DNA from: Lithobates sylvaticus
Taxonomy: Eukaryota; Chordata; Amphibia; Anura; Ranidae
Length of the DNA stretch: 64,000 nt
NCBI GenBank assembly: GCA_028564925.1
Contig: CM053030.1
Span: 372,832,945 to 372,896,944, forward strand
Reading direction: 5' to 3'
The position numbers and the translations under genes were made by a program. The notes under the pieces were generated by a model, which made no database searches, had not been told where the DNA came from, and worked only from the letters and a program-made list of their open reading frames with translations. This document shows, piece by piece, positions 45,687 through 57,440 of the stretch. Each line of letters begins with the position of its first letter. The stretch's first letter is position 1.

Positions 45687-46735
45687 GTGTGCATGTGTGG
45701 GTGTGTGGGGGGGGGGGCTGTGCATGTGTGGGTGTGGGGGTGTGTGCATGTGTGTGTGTGTGTGGGGGGGGGGGCTGTGCATGCGTGTGTGTGGGGGGGG
45801 GCTGTGCATGCGTGTGTGTGTGTGGGGGGGGGGGGGGCTGTGCATGCGTGTGTGTGTGGGGGGGGCTGTGCATGCGTGTGTGTGTGTGTGGGGGGGGCTG
45901 TGCATGCGTGTGTGTGGGGGGGCTGTGCATGCGTGTGTGTGTGTGGGGGGGGGCTGTGCATGCGTGTGTGTGTGTGGGGGGGGCTGTGCATGTGTGTGTG
46001 TGGGGGGGGGGGCTGTGCATGCGTGTGTGTGTGTGGGGGGGGGCTGTGCATGCGTGTGTGTGTGTGGGGGGGGCTGTGCATGCGTGTGTGTGTGGGGGGG
46101 GGCTGTGCATGCGTGTGTGTGTGTGGGGGGGGCTGTGCATGCGTGTGTGTGTGGGGGGGGCTGTGCATGCGTGTGTGTGGGGGGGCTGTGCATGCGTGTG
46201 TGTGTGTGGGGGGGGCTGTGCATGCGTGTGTGTGTGTGGGGGGGGGGGGCTGTGCATGCGTGTGTGTGTGTGTGGGGGGGGGCTGTGCATGCGTGTGTGT
46301 GGGGGGGCTGTGCATGCGTGTGTGTGTGGGGGGGGGCTGTGCATGCGTGTGTGTGGGGGGGCTGTGCATGCGTGTGTGTGGGGGGGGCTGTGCATGCGTT
46401 TGTGTGTGGGGGGGCTGTGCATGCGTGTGTGTGGGGGTGTGCATGCATGTGTGTGTGGGGGTGTGCATGTGTATGTGTGTGGGGGGGCTGTGCATGCGTG
46501 TGTGTAGGGGGGGCTGTGCATGCGTGTGTGTGTGTGTGGGGGTGTGCATGCGTGTGTGTGGGGGGGGCTGTGCATGTGTGTGTGTGTGGGGGGCTGTGCA
46601 TGCGTGTGTGTGTGCATGCATGTGTGGGGGGTGTGCATGTGTGTGCGTGTGTGGGGGGTGCATTCATGTGTGTGTGTGTGTGTGTGGGGGGGGGTGTGCA
46701 TGCGTGTGTGTGGGTGTGCGAGTGGGCGGTGGGGA
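45687..46735. repeat. G-rich VNTR: (TG)n - G6-12 - ctgtgcatgcg
   Basis: Roughly 40 units of about 22-32 bp: a variable TG run, a variable G run, then ctgtgcatgcg. Unit length varies through both runs. All six frames are open over hundreds of codons (Cys-Val-Gly or His-Thr-Pro repeats) only because of this composition. TG runs favour Z-DNA and the G runs favour quadruplexes; both are inferred. Confidence 0.97.
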
Positions 46736-46737
46736 TT

Positions 46738-47205
46738 CACAGTGGCAGCATTTGGCACACTGGCAGCATTTAATGGGCACAGCGGCAGCATTTGATGGCA
46801 CAGTGGCGGCATTTGATGGGCACAGTGGCGGCATTTGATGGGCACAGCGGCAGAGTTTGATGGGCACAGTGGCTGCAATTGATGGGCACAGTGGCTGCAA
46901 TTGATGGGCACAGTGGCGACATTTGATGGTACAGTGGCTGCAATTGATGGGCACAGTGGCGACATTTGATGGTACAGTGGTGGCGTCTGATGGTACAGTG
47001 GCTGCAATTGATGGGCACAGTGGCGGCATTTGATGGGCACAGTGGCGACATTTGATGGGCACAGTGGTGCCGTTTGATGGTACAGTGGCTGCAATTGATG
47101 GGCACAGTGGCGGCATTTGATGGGCACAGTGGCGGGATTTGATGGGCAAAGTGGCGACATTTGATGGGCACAGTGGTGCCGTTTGATGGTACAGTGGCTG
47201 CAATT
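46738..47205. repeat. 22-bp minisatellite (gggcacagtggcggcatttgat)
   Basis: About 20 units with variants ggtacagtggctgcaattgat. Minus-strand frames of repeated CPINCSHC/PSNAATVPI text are artefacts. It abuts the G-rich VNTR, so one element carries two unrelated arrays. Confidence 0.95.
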
Positions 47206-47500
47206 GATGTTTTTATTTCTGAATTTTTCAGTTTGCTTGCGCCCCCCTAAAAATTTTGAGCACCAGCTGTCACTTGTTTATATGTGCATTTATATATATA
47301 TATAGTGTGTGTGTTTTTTTATATAAAAATGAAGAAATCGGTTCCTTTATATGCAGCCACCCACTTGTGACTGGGCCCTGGTGTTCCAACATCGGGCTCG
47401 GAGTAAAGAGCTTTGTCCGGAGGTGGGCGGGGGGGGGGGGCCCCTCCATGGTTTCTTGCATCGGGGCCCTGAGGGTTCTAGTTACGCCACTGGTCATTAC

Positions 47501-47822
47501 ATTCACATATTACATAATCAAACTATCAACATCAACAGTAAAACGACACAAGTTATCCCTGGAGGCAGTAATCTTCATCTTTAGTTCTTGGACATCAAAC
47601 CATATCAGTCGGGTGTGGATTTATGCTGTTTAGTACTATCTAGGAACTAAACAAAATGAAAGGTCTTAGTGGGTAATCATTCCATTTCCCTCCTAGAAAT
47701 AAACAAATGGTTAACAACAAACACACATATAAACAACCACTTTCACAAAATACAAAATGCATGGCCATTATTTTTATTATTCATAAGTGCACTCATTATT
47801 ACCCATATTAAATGAGCTCATA
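47501..47822. other. Unassigned sequence
   Basis: No gene recognised; may be continuous with 48844-49120 before the MITE inserted. Confidence 0.4.
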
Positions 47823-48843
47823 TTAAACACTTCAGCCCCGGACCAATTTGCAGCCAAAGCACCAGGCCCCTTTTTGCGATTCGGCACTGCGTGGCTTTAA
47901 CTGACAATTGCACGGTCGTGCAACGTGGCTCCCAAACAAAATGGGCGTCCTTTTTTTCCCACAGATATAGCTTTCTTTTGGTGGTATTTGATCGCCCCTG
48001 CGTTTATTTTTTTTTTTTTTTGCGCTATAAACAAAAATAGAGCGACAATTTTGAAAAAAAAACAATATTTTTTACTTTTTGCTATAATACATATCCCCAA
48101 AAAATATATAAAATTTTTTTTTTTTTCCCTCAGTTTAGGCCGATACTTATTCTTCTATATATTTTTGGTAAAATAAATAATAAAATTGCAATTAGCGATT
48201 ATTGATTGGTTTGCGCAAAAGTTATAGGGTTTACAAAATAGGGGATAGTTTTATAGCATTTTTATTAATATTTTTTTTTTACTAGTAATGGCGGCGATCA
48301 GCGATTTTTATTGTGACTGCAACATTATGGCGGACACATCGGACATTTTTGACACATTTTTGGGACCATTGTCATTTATACAGCAATCAATGCTATTTAA
48401 ATGCATTGATTCCTGTATAAATGACACTAGCAGTGAAAGAGTTAACCCCTAGGGGGCGGGGAGGGGTTAGGTCTGTGACGTGTGTGTTTTTTTTTACAGT
48501 AGGGGGCGTGGCTTTACGTCTGACATCACTGATCGGCTTTCCCGATGACAGGGAACAGCCGATCAGTGACAGGCAGTGTAGGAAGCATGGGGAGAGGTTT
48601 GTTTACACAGACCTCTCCCCGTTCTTCAGCTCTGTGACCTGATCAGGGGACACCAGCGGCGATCTGGTCCGCTGGTCCCGCGGCCGTGGTCACGGAGCTC
48701 CCGACTGGGTCGCGAGCGCGCCACCGGTGGTGGGCGCGCGACCCACGGCTGGGCAATTAAAGGGGACATACCGGTACGTGCTTTTGCCCAGCCGTGCCAT
48801 TCTGCCGACGTAAATGTGCAGGAGGCGGTCGGGAGGCGGTTAA
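47823..48843. mobile_element. TTAACCACTT MITE, long form
   Basis: Starts ttaaacacttcagccccgga and ends cgggaggcggttaa (TTAA at both edges). Internal phrases match 59570-61966 closely (gacaattgcacggtcgtg, tttcttttggtggtatttga, gtttgcgcaaaagtt, ttactagtaatggcggcgat). A hairpin agcatggggagagg / cctctccccgttct is at 48570-48625. It is non-coding; the role of the conserved middle is unknown. Confidence 0.75.
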
Positions 48844-48846
48844 TTT

Positions 48847-49120
48847 AACTATTACCGTGTGGATTTTCATTAAAGGACGTCCATCAAAAGTTGTCAGTAA
48901 CTCACCATGTTTAAAATTCATCATAACTATTATAGTGTGTTCCTCACATTGTGCACAAAAATTATACATCACTAAATCCATATTGAGTTTTGCTATTTCA
49001 ACCTCTTGTTTAATCCCATACAGATCTTGGACACTTCTAGGAACAGATCTGGTTCCTTCTGCATTAACAAAAAAACATATAAGACAATCATTAGTGTTGT
49101 ATTCTAAAGTATCACACTGT
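48847..49120 (-). pseudogene. Unrecognised coding-like fragment
   Basis: A minus-strand frame reads CDTLEYNTNDCLICFFVNAE, then GTRSVPRSVQDLYGIKQEVE, and IVMMNFKHGELLTTFDGRPL, about 90 residues before it runs into the MITE at 48843; a stop precedes it. Its mixed composition, four cysteines and lack of low complexity look coding, but I do not recognise the family. It could be a broken piece of a retroelement-type fossil or of a host gene. Confidence 0.3.
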
Positions 49121-49789
49121 CACAAATGTCACGTCTACCTCAATGCAGGTGATCAGATACTTTAGCTAGCTACTGTGTGCTTCACCTATAGCAGCCCCCT
49201 TTCCCTTAAGACAAGCAGGCCTACCAGTACTTGGTTGCCCCCAGGACTTATACACAATGCTATAGTGCCTGGCCACCACACAAGAGCAGATGCGAACAGA
49301 GCAAACAACAGACTACTTGCAGTTTAGCAGACAGATAACGTGGTTCTAAGATGGTCCAGGTAATAAGGCAGGCTGAGTTCAGGGAATAGTCCAATATCCG
49401 ATCCAATGACAGTCTAGGCAATAAGGCAGGTTGAGTTCAGGAAATAGTCCAATATCTGATCCGGCTCATACACTGGGAAATCCAACAGCAAAGCAAGGCA
49501 GACAAACGGGAGGCTTGAACAGGAACAATGCAGGTAACATCACAAGCAAGGGATAGAGTGTTCAGTTTGCTTATATCAGGTGACTGATCAGATCAATCAC
49601 CTGCAGGTGAACACAGACAGGGGAAAAGCAACAGCCAACACCCGGATGCTGGAATAAGGAACAGGAGCACTAAGTGAACCTTACACACACTTCATTACAA
49701 TCACCAATAAGGACGATACAAAGTAGACATATTTATCTCCAGTGATCATTCATTATTGTCCTATCTTAAAGGTTTTTTTTTTTTTAAAT
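49121..49789. other. Unassigned sequence with a short tandem duplication
   Basis: ggtaataaggcaggctgagt and the following aatagtccaatatccgatcc recur about 58 bp further on (49359 and 49417 regions). The surroundings may be a diverged repeat; no coding evidence. Confidence 0.5.
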
Positions 49790-50010
49790 AACAAATATGT
49801 CACACTTACCTTCACTGTGCAGTTCATTTTGCACAGAGTGGCCCCGGTCCTCCTCTTCTGGGGTCCCTCAGTGATGCTGGTGGTTCCCCCCCACATCGAG
49901 TGTCCACGTTGGAGAAGCGTTTTCCTTGGTGAACACCTGTGCGGGCGCGCTCCCGAGTCCTGCATCTGTGTCCATTCACACAGAATGTTTATTTCTGCAA
50001 AAGTATTTTA
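49790..50010. repeat. Interspersed repeat (tgtgcagttcattttgcaca family)
   Basis: cacttaccttcactgtgcag, ttttgcacagagtggccccg and cctcctcttctggggtccct match, inverted, the fragment at 5893-6030. It retains more of the GC-rich body (gagtgtccacgttggagaag). Non-coding. Confidence 0.55.
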
Positions 50011-52420
50011 ACATTTCCTTTACCTTACAAAGTTTTTCACATCACCTACATTTGAACATCACATTTATCAGTTTATTACTCATTTCTTAGATGTTCAGAA
50101 CGGTCTTACTTTACACGGGCACAATCTTTTAAGAGGGGTTAAAAGGGTGAATGTCTGGAATGTCTCTTCACCTCTCTCTTCTCTTCTACCTTACAAAGTT
50201 TACCAAATGCTTTCTCACACAGGATGACCCTCAAACATCAGTAGCAAAACTTGTTTTACAAATGATCAATACTTAGCGTTACCTTTCTATCTTATTTCAG
50301 GTAACATTGTCACATTTAACACAGGCAAAACAACATAATTTCCTCATATCTTCATACAAGCAACATGTCCTCATCATTAGTTAGTTAGAACAGCACAACA
50401 CAAAGAGCTCAATGTATACATGCATACATATATTACGTTAGTGCAATACTCACTATTCTGAACATCAGCTCATTGTTTTGAAATTTAAAAAAGCAAATTT
50501 CTATGAAACATGCCTACAGTCCAGAGTCCAACGCTTTTACTATCATAAATTGAGGCTTCTTGAAGATACACACTTGTATATCAATCTCTCGCCCAATTTA
50601 TCAAACTAAAAAAAAAAACGCAAACCAAATGGCTTGCATCCGATCACCTACAGGCATATCAATTAAACCAGCTAAGTATTTGATACATTTTCTACACTTT
50701 CTGAATGAGCTATGGCTTAAAATTCAAGAACACAACATTAAACCCAGTACAAACAGTCTAGCACAATTCTGCATCTTATTTGTATCACTTGTTTACACAA
50801 AGCGAACATCCCACTTCTGGTACCAAGTGTGTTGCCACATTTTTGGAGGTTGTGTTCAATATGTGCAAAGAGAGATCACACAAATGCATGGTGACATAGG
50901 GAATATACAGTATATATGGCATATGGAAATAATCAAACCACAAAAGGACTGGGAACCATCAGTAAAACTCAGATGGTTCATAAAAGTCTGTATGCAAATC
51001 TAATTGACAAATAGATTATAACAGAGGCAAATAGCTGGAGGGATCCAAGACTCAAGGACAAAGTATCACCCAATTGGAATTGCAGCAATCTGGTTTCAAT
51101 CAGGAACGTGTCGCACACAGTAGCTGGGAATTTTGGAGAAACTGTATTTTAGTAGGCTCAGGTGTGTGCCTCATCAATGGTATGAGCTGCTGAGGGAAAG
51201 AAGCAGAGAAACATATCTTCCCTGGGCATGTTCAGGAACCCAGAGAGTGGTGAAAAGCACAGGTAAAGGGGCCAGCATCTGAACATGATGAGTAAAATGG
51301 GATCTCCACTACAGCAGTAGGTCATGCTATACTTCTGACCTGTCTATTTTTTGCCCATTATACATTATTCAGGCTTAAAGAATACTGTATGTTACTCCAG
51401 CATTTCATATTCCTGAAATGTGTTTGTTGTACCATGTACTTGTGTGAAAAAGTATCCTTATCTTTTTGGATTTCTTCCTATGTGTGAAATACCCGGTGAT
51501 TCTGCCAGTCCCCAAGCTTTCCTATTTCAAACCGACTACACTGGGCATGAGAGCACATCCTTCCCAGCATGGTCGTTTTTATGGCTGTGCTGGGAGGATG
51601 GCCTGCCTGTCCTCCAATGGTAAGATGTGTGCTGGCATGCCCCCCACACTGCCATTCACTGGGAACATCGGTGTATTGCTGTTTCAAAGAGCTGGGGAGA
51701 AATAGCTGAGAACAAAGGTTGAGTTATCACTTTAAAAAAATATTTCTAATGTTTTATTTTAATAGATATACACAAATGTTTTGCCTTGCATTTCTATTTC
51801 AAACTGAATGGGTTGTTTTACAAGTTATTTGGTCACATATACTTGAATAATTTGAATGACCTATACATTTTAACATTTTAAAGCTAGATCATAGCGCATA
51901 TTTGATAATAATAATCTACTACAGCAGTACTAAAATGGTCCTACTGAATTGTTACCCATGTGTTCTGTTGTAACTCTTTTAGGAGTAAGAAGAGTTACTA
52001 AAGAAAGATACATACCTAATGCCACATCAGAATGTAAAGGATAAGTTCACCTTTACAGGTAAAAATACATACTACTTAGCCCTGGACACCGCCCTACAAA
52101 CTACTTGCACGGGCCAGAAATCAAGCAGGTAGCCAGGCCTGAAATTAGTCAAAACAAATCAGCCTGCAGTACCAGATGTTCTGCTTTCATGATGAACTCC
52201 AGCATCAGACTTGTGGGGGTAACCAATTGCTCCCCAGACATGAAAAAATAGTGAACATAAGTGAATGCAGAGTTTCACACTGAAGCTAACTTAGAATAAG
52301 TTTATATTTTTACAGTGATATTAGTTTTAATAGATTTTTCAAGGTTTTTAATGCTGTATTTACTTTTTATTGGGGCTTGCTAGTTAATTTATTTTAAAAA
52401 AAAAGGGGGGGAGCTGCACC
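50011..52420. other. Unassigned; includes a possible LTR-type edge at 50836-50886
   Basis: No gene found. About 50 bp at 50836-50886 repeats 40036-40096, and the adjoining ccacttctggtaccaagtgt could be a tRNA-primer-site-like edge of an LTR fossil in reverse orientation. The frame at 50560-51003 has no known motif. The remainder is AT-rich. Confidence 0.35.
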
Positions 52421-52484
52421 CCAGTGATCTTTGCTCTCTTCAATATTATCCAGTTAGATCTCCATCGCTCAAAGGTTGCCTACC
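52421..52484. mobile_element. hAT-like right-end fragment
   Basis: ttagatctccatcgctcaaa then ggttgcctacccctg matches the right end of the element at 16566-17601; the rest is missing. Confidence 0.55.
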
Positions 52485-52797
52485 CCTGTACTAGAGCATT
52501 CAACAGCACACTGAGTGGTGGGAGACCAAGCAAGTATGTGGCTGGATCAAGCATGATGCGGATTTGTACGATAGTGTGGAGCAGTGCTTTTACTTCAACC
52601 AGAATGGGTTTATCTTAGGGGACATCTGGTATATGTGGAATAATGTCATCCCAGCAATAATGGTGGTGTTGCGGCAGTGGTGTGTTGGAGAATGTTAAGC
52701 TGGTTCACTTTCTAGGCTGTACAAAGAGAAGATTTATGTGTACCCCCCCATTTCCCCATTCCTTTGAGGTAAAGTATAGTATAGTTGTTTCTTTTCG

Positions 52798-52966
52798 GCT
52801 ACTTTCACACTGGGGCGTGTGGGCGCCGGTGGTAAAGTGGCGCTATTCGGCAGCTAGCGGGCGGTTTTATCCCCCGCTAGCAGCCGAAAAATGGTTAAAA
52901 CCGCCCGCAAAGCACCGCAAAGCGCCACTGCAGCGGCGCTTTGCTAGCGGGTTTGTGGTGCTATAG
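52798..52966. mobile_element. Fragment of the serial-hairpin MITE family
   Basis: ctactttcacactggggcg, gcagctagcgggcggtttta and gcaaagcgccactgcagcgg correspond to parts of 43336-43752. Left end degraded, right end missing. Confidence 0.6.
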
Positions 52967-53222
52967 TAATGTGAGTGACCTTTGCACTATTAAAAACTAG
53001 AAAACGTGCACATAAAATCCAAAAATATATATGTTCAGTGTGATAATAATGAGCTTAAATTGATAAACAGCTGGATTAAAAGCCAGCTAAAACGTGCTAA
53101 AATATAGAATAAAATTCTTAAATGAAGCAGCAAAATCTAATGGTATACACAAATCCACAAATGACATAAAAAACAATAGTGATTTTGCGCTAAAATAAGC
53201 ACCTAAATAATAAAGTGTAAAA

Positions 53223-54731
53223 GTAGAAATAATGAATATAAATATTATTCTATTAGTGCACCAATGCTAATAAATAATAATAATATTATTAAAATAAATA
53301 TTGTTGAACCAAATGTAGGTGGTGGATCAAATATAAATAATGGTAAAACTTCTGTGACATAAAGTGCACCAATAGTGAATGAGTAAAGTGATGTATATAA
53401 ACACAGAGATACTAGTGGGTCATAGAGAGCTCCAAATGGTAACTCTATTGCTAAGGGGGATCTATAACGTATGGATAATATAAAGGTAAAGCTATAAAGT
53501 CCAAGTATCAAACTCCAATACAGATTGCTGCAATGAAAGACAAAAAAGCAATGTCCGTGTGTCACAGATCAGTCTCTGAAGCTAAAAAAGAGGTGACTGT
53601 AACATCAATAGTCTTCTAAGGCAGATGGGGTGGTGAGTGAAGGGGAGTCTAATCCTTAACAGTGCTCGCTAGCCTCTCACCTTAGGACCGCTGTTAATGG
53701 GCATTGAGAGATAAGATTAGCTCTGCATGGGCTCTTCTCCTCCGCTGTCTCCACTGGCTAGGTACTTCTTTATGGAGGCATCCACCTGGTTCCCTATAGC
53801 ACTTAGTGACGGCCGCCGTCCGGCGGAATCAACCTCGCCAATAGTGGGGATAAAATATAGAAAGGAGCCTCCAATAGTGAAGTACGTTTGATACTAAATC
53901 AGTTTATTAATAAAACAAAATGTATCCTTACATAGATAAAAAAGTTCAAAGCATAAAATGGCGACTAGCGCCAGTCTCACAACACTTCCGGTATCCGTCC
54001 AATCCGGCCACATACCGGAAGTGTTGTGAGACTGGCGCTAGTCGCCATTTTATGCTTTGAACTTTTTTATCTATGTAAGGATCCATTTTATCCCCACTAT
54101 TGGCGAGGTTGTTTCCGCCGGACGGCGGCCGTCACTAAGTGCTATAAGGGAATCAGGTGGACGCCTCCATAAAGAAGTACCTAGCCAGTGGAGACAGTGG
54201 AGGAAAAGAGCCCATGCAGAGCTGATTTTATCTCTCAATGCCCATTAACAGCGGTCCTAAGGTGAGAGGCTAGCGAGCACTGTTAAGGATTAGACTCCCC
54301 TTCACTCACCACCCCATCTGCCTTAGAAGACTATTGATGTTACAGTCACCTCTTTTTGAGCTTCAGAGACTGATCTGTGACACACGGACATTGCTTTTTT
54401 GTCTTTCATTGCAGCAATCTATATTGCAGTTTGATACTTGGACTTTATAGCTTTACCTTTATATTGTCCATACGTTATAGATCCCCCTTATCAATAGAGT
54501 TACCATTTGGAGCTCTCTATGACCCACTAGTATCTCTGTGTTTATATACATCACTTTACTCATTCACTATTGGTGCACTTTATGTCACAGAAGTTTTACC
54601 ATTATTTTTACCATTATTTATATTTGATCCACCACCTACATTTGGTTCAACAATATTTATTTTAATAATATTATTATTATTTATTAGCATTGGTGCACTA
54701 ATAGAATAATATTTATATTCATTATTTCTAC
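53223..54731. repeat. Long near-perfect palindrome
   Basis: Left arm 53223-53994 and right arm 54012-54731 are inverted copies around a 17-bp spacer. They match almost base for base (cacttccggtat at the centre, gtagaaataatgaatataaa at the outer edge). The right arm lacks about 60 bp present in the left (53850-53910 region), joined at a short attttat microhomology. The shared interior contains phrases of the hammerhead-bearing family (taataaactgattt, cactattggaggct). Confidence 0.95.
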
Positions 54732-55095
54732 TACTACTACTATGGTGTCTGTAGATACCTTTTTTATCACATATTTTTTACTATTGAGTTAGCTCAGTTT
54801 GGTAACTGCCCACAAGATGGAGGTAGTGGCCGTTTTTCCTCCACAGTGACGGCGAACATGATGTCTGTGGATATCTTCTATAATACATCTTATTAATTTA
54901 AACATTTTAAGTTTGGATTTAATATTAGTGTATTCTTGTCTTTGAGTTTTAATTCCAATTTTTTCTTTGGATCATTATATGATGGGCACTATGGGTTTTT
55001 ACCTGTAGGCTATTTGGTATGAGATTTATGTTTATCCGTCCTTGTGTGTCTATCCCAGGGCGTGTCTGTCAAGTTCTGTATAAAGTTGCGATGAT

Positions 55096-55164
55096 TCAGT
55101 GCGTCGCCCGTTCCCCAGAAGACGACGATTAGTCGAAACGGACGTAGGGAGGCTGACGCACTGA
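55096..55164 (+). ncRNA. Hammerhead-ribozyme-like fold, copy B
   Basis: Stem I pairs TCAGTGCGTC (55096-55105) with GACGCACTGA (55155-55164), then, after an internal loop, TTCCC (55111-55115) with GGGAG (55147-55151). The core reads CAGAAGA (consensus CTGANGA, so one change at U4), one extra C, stem II GAC-GATTA-GTC, GAAAC, a 3-bp stem III (ACG-GA-CGT), and A at 55146 as the cleavage base (GTA). The secondary structure is convincing; the U4 change should impair cleavage. Type I hammerheads with very short stem III are known from Penelope-like elements and amphibian satellites, and one natural hammerhead (in a viroid) tolerates an extra base after A9. Confidence 0.5.
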
Positions 55165-56006
55165 CGTCATCACGTTCCGCATTGTGAGCGGGTGTTCTGC
55201 TAGCCGGCCGGCGTTTTTCTTATATGTACTCTGCGAACATTTCTTTTAACTGATGTAAGTAGAACTTTTATATGATGCAATACATTTTTATATGGTTTCA
55301 CACTATGGGAGCATCCCTCATTTTTATCTATCCACATGATGAGAGTGTATGGTTCCCTGGCTTGATACCTTTGGAGGAGTTCGATCCCATTTATACCCTG
55401 TAAGGGAAGATTTGCCTGTCCCAGGATTTTGGTCGTTAACACCAGCTGAATACGAGTTCTAGAGGCGATGCCTAGTGGTTTGGTCATACCCTGACGGCTT
55501 TCGAGTTACAGGCTTATCAAAGCTTGCCTTCTGGTAAGCACATTATTTGAGCGGTGGTGGATTAAGGTCACTTGGTGGAGTTCCTTTCACATTCACGTTG
55601 TTGGAAATCATATGTCACTACAAATCTTTTTTTGTCACCATCACTTTCAGTTTCAATTGGACTTTGTTTTATGAACATTCTTTTCACACAGATTTCTTTC
55701 AATATTTTCTGTTTAAGTGTTTTTGTGTGATTTAATTCATATTATCACTTTAGCGCGGCTTTTTTCACTGTATATTTCTGGTTTATGTGTGTATCTCACA
55801 TTTATTAGCTGCTGCTTTTTATTATTATTATTTTGTTTGCATTTGGGTATATACACATAATATTTTTATTAGGTATAATTATATAATATTCACCATTTGT
55901 TACATCTAGGGATGAGCGCGGTGTTAGCTTTTATTTTTTCCTTTATATACATCACTTTACTCATTCACTATTGGTGCACTTTATGTCACAGAAGTTTTAC
56001 CATTAT

Positions 56007-56753
56007 TTACCATTTGAGGATACGCCACAGATGCTCAATAGGGTTTAGGTCTGGAGACATGCTTGGCCAGTCCATCACCTTTACCTTCAGCTTCTTTAGC
56101 AAGCCAGTGGTTGTCTTGGAGGTGTGTTTGGGGTCGTTATCATGTTGAAATACTGCCCTGCGGCCCAGTCTCCGAAGGGAGGGGATCATGCTCTGCTTCA
56201 GTATGTCACAGTATATGTTGGCATTCATGGTTCCCTCAATGAACTGTAGCTCGCCAGTGCCGGCAGCACTCATGCAGCCCCAGACCATGACACTCCCACC
56301 ACAATGCTTGACTGTAGGCAAGACACACTTGTCTTTGTACTCCTCACCTGGTTGCTGCCACACATACTTGACACCATCTGAATCAAATATGTTTATCTTG
56401 GTCTCATCAGACCACAGGACATAGTTCCAGTAAACCATGTCCTTAGTCTGCTTGTCTTCAGCAAACTGTTTGTGGGCTTTCTTGTGCATCATCTTTAGAA
56501 GAGGCTTCCTTCTGGGATGACAGCCATGCAGACCAATTTCATACAGTGTGTAACGTATGGTCTGACCACTGGCAGGCTGATCTCCCACCCCTTCAACCTC
56601 TGCAGCAATGCTGGCAGCACTTATATGTCTATTTCCCAAAGACAACCTCTGGATATAACGCTGAGCACATGCACTCAACTTCTTTGGTCGACCATGGTGA
56701 GGCCTGTTCTGAGTGGAACCTGTCCTGTTAAACTGCTGCCAGGCATCTCCTCC
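56007..56753 (-). pseudogene. Tc1-like transposase, nearly complete catalytic domain
   Basis: Open minus-strand frame beginning after an in-frame stop at 56754-56756: WQQFNRTGSTQNRPHHGRPK, SACAQRYIQRLSLGNRHISA, then LWSDETKINIFDSDGVKYVW with the first Asp, [40 protein letters not shown] with the second Asp, and [17 protein letters not shown] with the Glu. All three catalytic residues are present. The first helix-turn-helix and the start codon are missing at the N-terminus, and the last 60 or so residues are cut off. Same family as 9833-10490, which keeps the missing C-terminus. Not functional. Confidence 0.88.
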
Positions 56754-57440
56754 TTATGCCTTTTTTGGTGATCTGATATTTCAGTTATTATCTGTTTTTT
56801 GATGAATGCATTTTTTTCCAATGCACTGTCACTCACTGTCTTATACACTCAGACCTCCGCTTGGTTCTGATTTATGTTTTGAATATCCTATGATTATTCC
56901 TTTTTAGTTATCTTTTTGATCATTGAAGCAATTGTTGATCATAGAAGCACCTTATAGATTGATTTTTCTGCACATTCAGACCTCAGCTTGGTCTTTTTAT
57001 CCTCACGTCTTGGCACTTTGCACTGTGCACTTTGGATTTATTTGATTCACAGGAGGCATTCCCTGTCTCATTTATTTTATCCTGCACATTTTTATCGTTA
57101 TTATTATTCGGATTTATTTCATATGACTTTTATTTTTACTGCCATCTTCTACCTCAATACTTATTTATTGGTCACTTTTATCGTGCACATTCACTTTATT
57201 GTATTATATATGTATTTATTTATGATGTCAGCATTTTATATGTGAATTTATTATGGATCACGTCCCTTAGGATATTCTATTGTTATTTATTGGGGTTTAG
57301 CGCCACATACCCCCCATTTTTATTGATTACTGCAGTGTGAGACCACTTATATGTTGGCTGCTTTTCCCTTTTATATTTATTATTTTTAATATTTCTAGCT
57401 ATATTGGTTGAGCGCATTAGTTACCCCCCTTGTACCATAT

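Larger units (their letters stand above)
45415..47492. mobile_element. Non-autonomous hAT element with two internal VNTRs
   Basis: Ends cagtggcggaattatagggg and (inverted) ctagttacgccactg are flanked by the perfect 8-bp duplication gtcattac (45407-45414 and 47493-47500). Same family as 21612-23135. Its interior is two tandem arrays (45687-46735 and 46738-47205) plus short unique flanks; no transposase. Confidence 0.92.
54741..57440. repeat. Hammerhead-bearing repeat family, copy B and tail
   Basis: Contains the hammerhead-like motif (55096-55164), then phrases found in copies A and C (gagcggtggtggattaaggt, cacttggtggag, ttggactttgttttatgaac). 55930-56006 repeats 54547-54620 (catcactttactcattcact). 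A Tc1 relic is inserted at about 56007-56760. Beyond it the sequence is T-rich with gtttagcgccacat near 57297. Boundaries are uncertain. Confidence 0.4.

Noticed and set aside
45555-47203. Very long open frames on both strands (up to 493 codons, Cys-Val-Gly or His-Thr-Pro repeats).
   Set aside because: They follow the tandem-repeat period in every frame, have extreme composition and lie inside a hAT element; not genes.
50560-51003. Frame of 147 codons as a gene.
   Set aside because: No motif recognised, AT-rich composition expected to give such frames, and it runs across the LTR-like edge at 50836.
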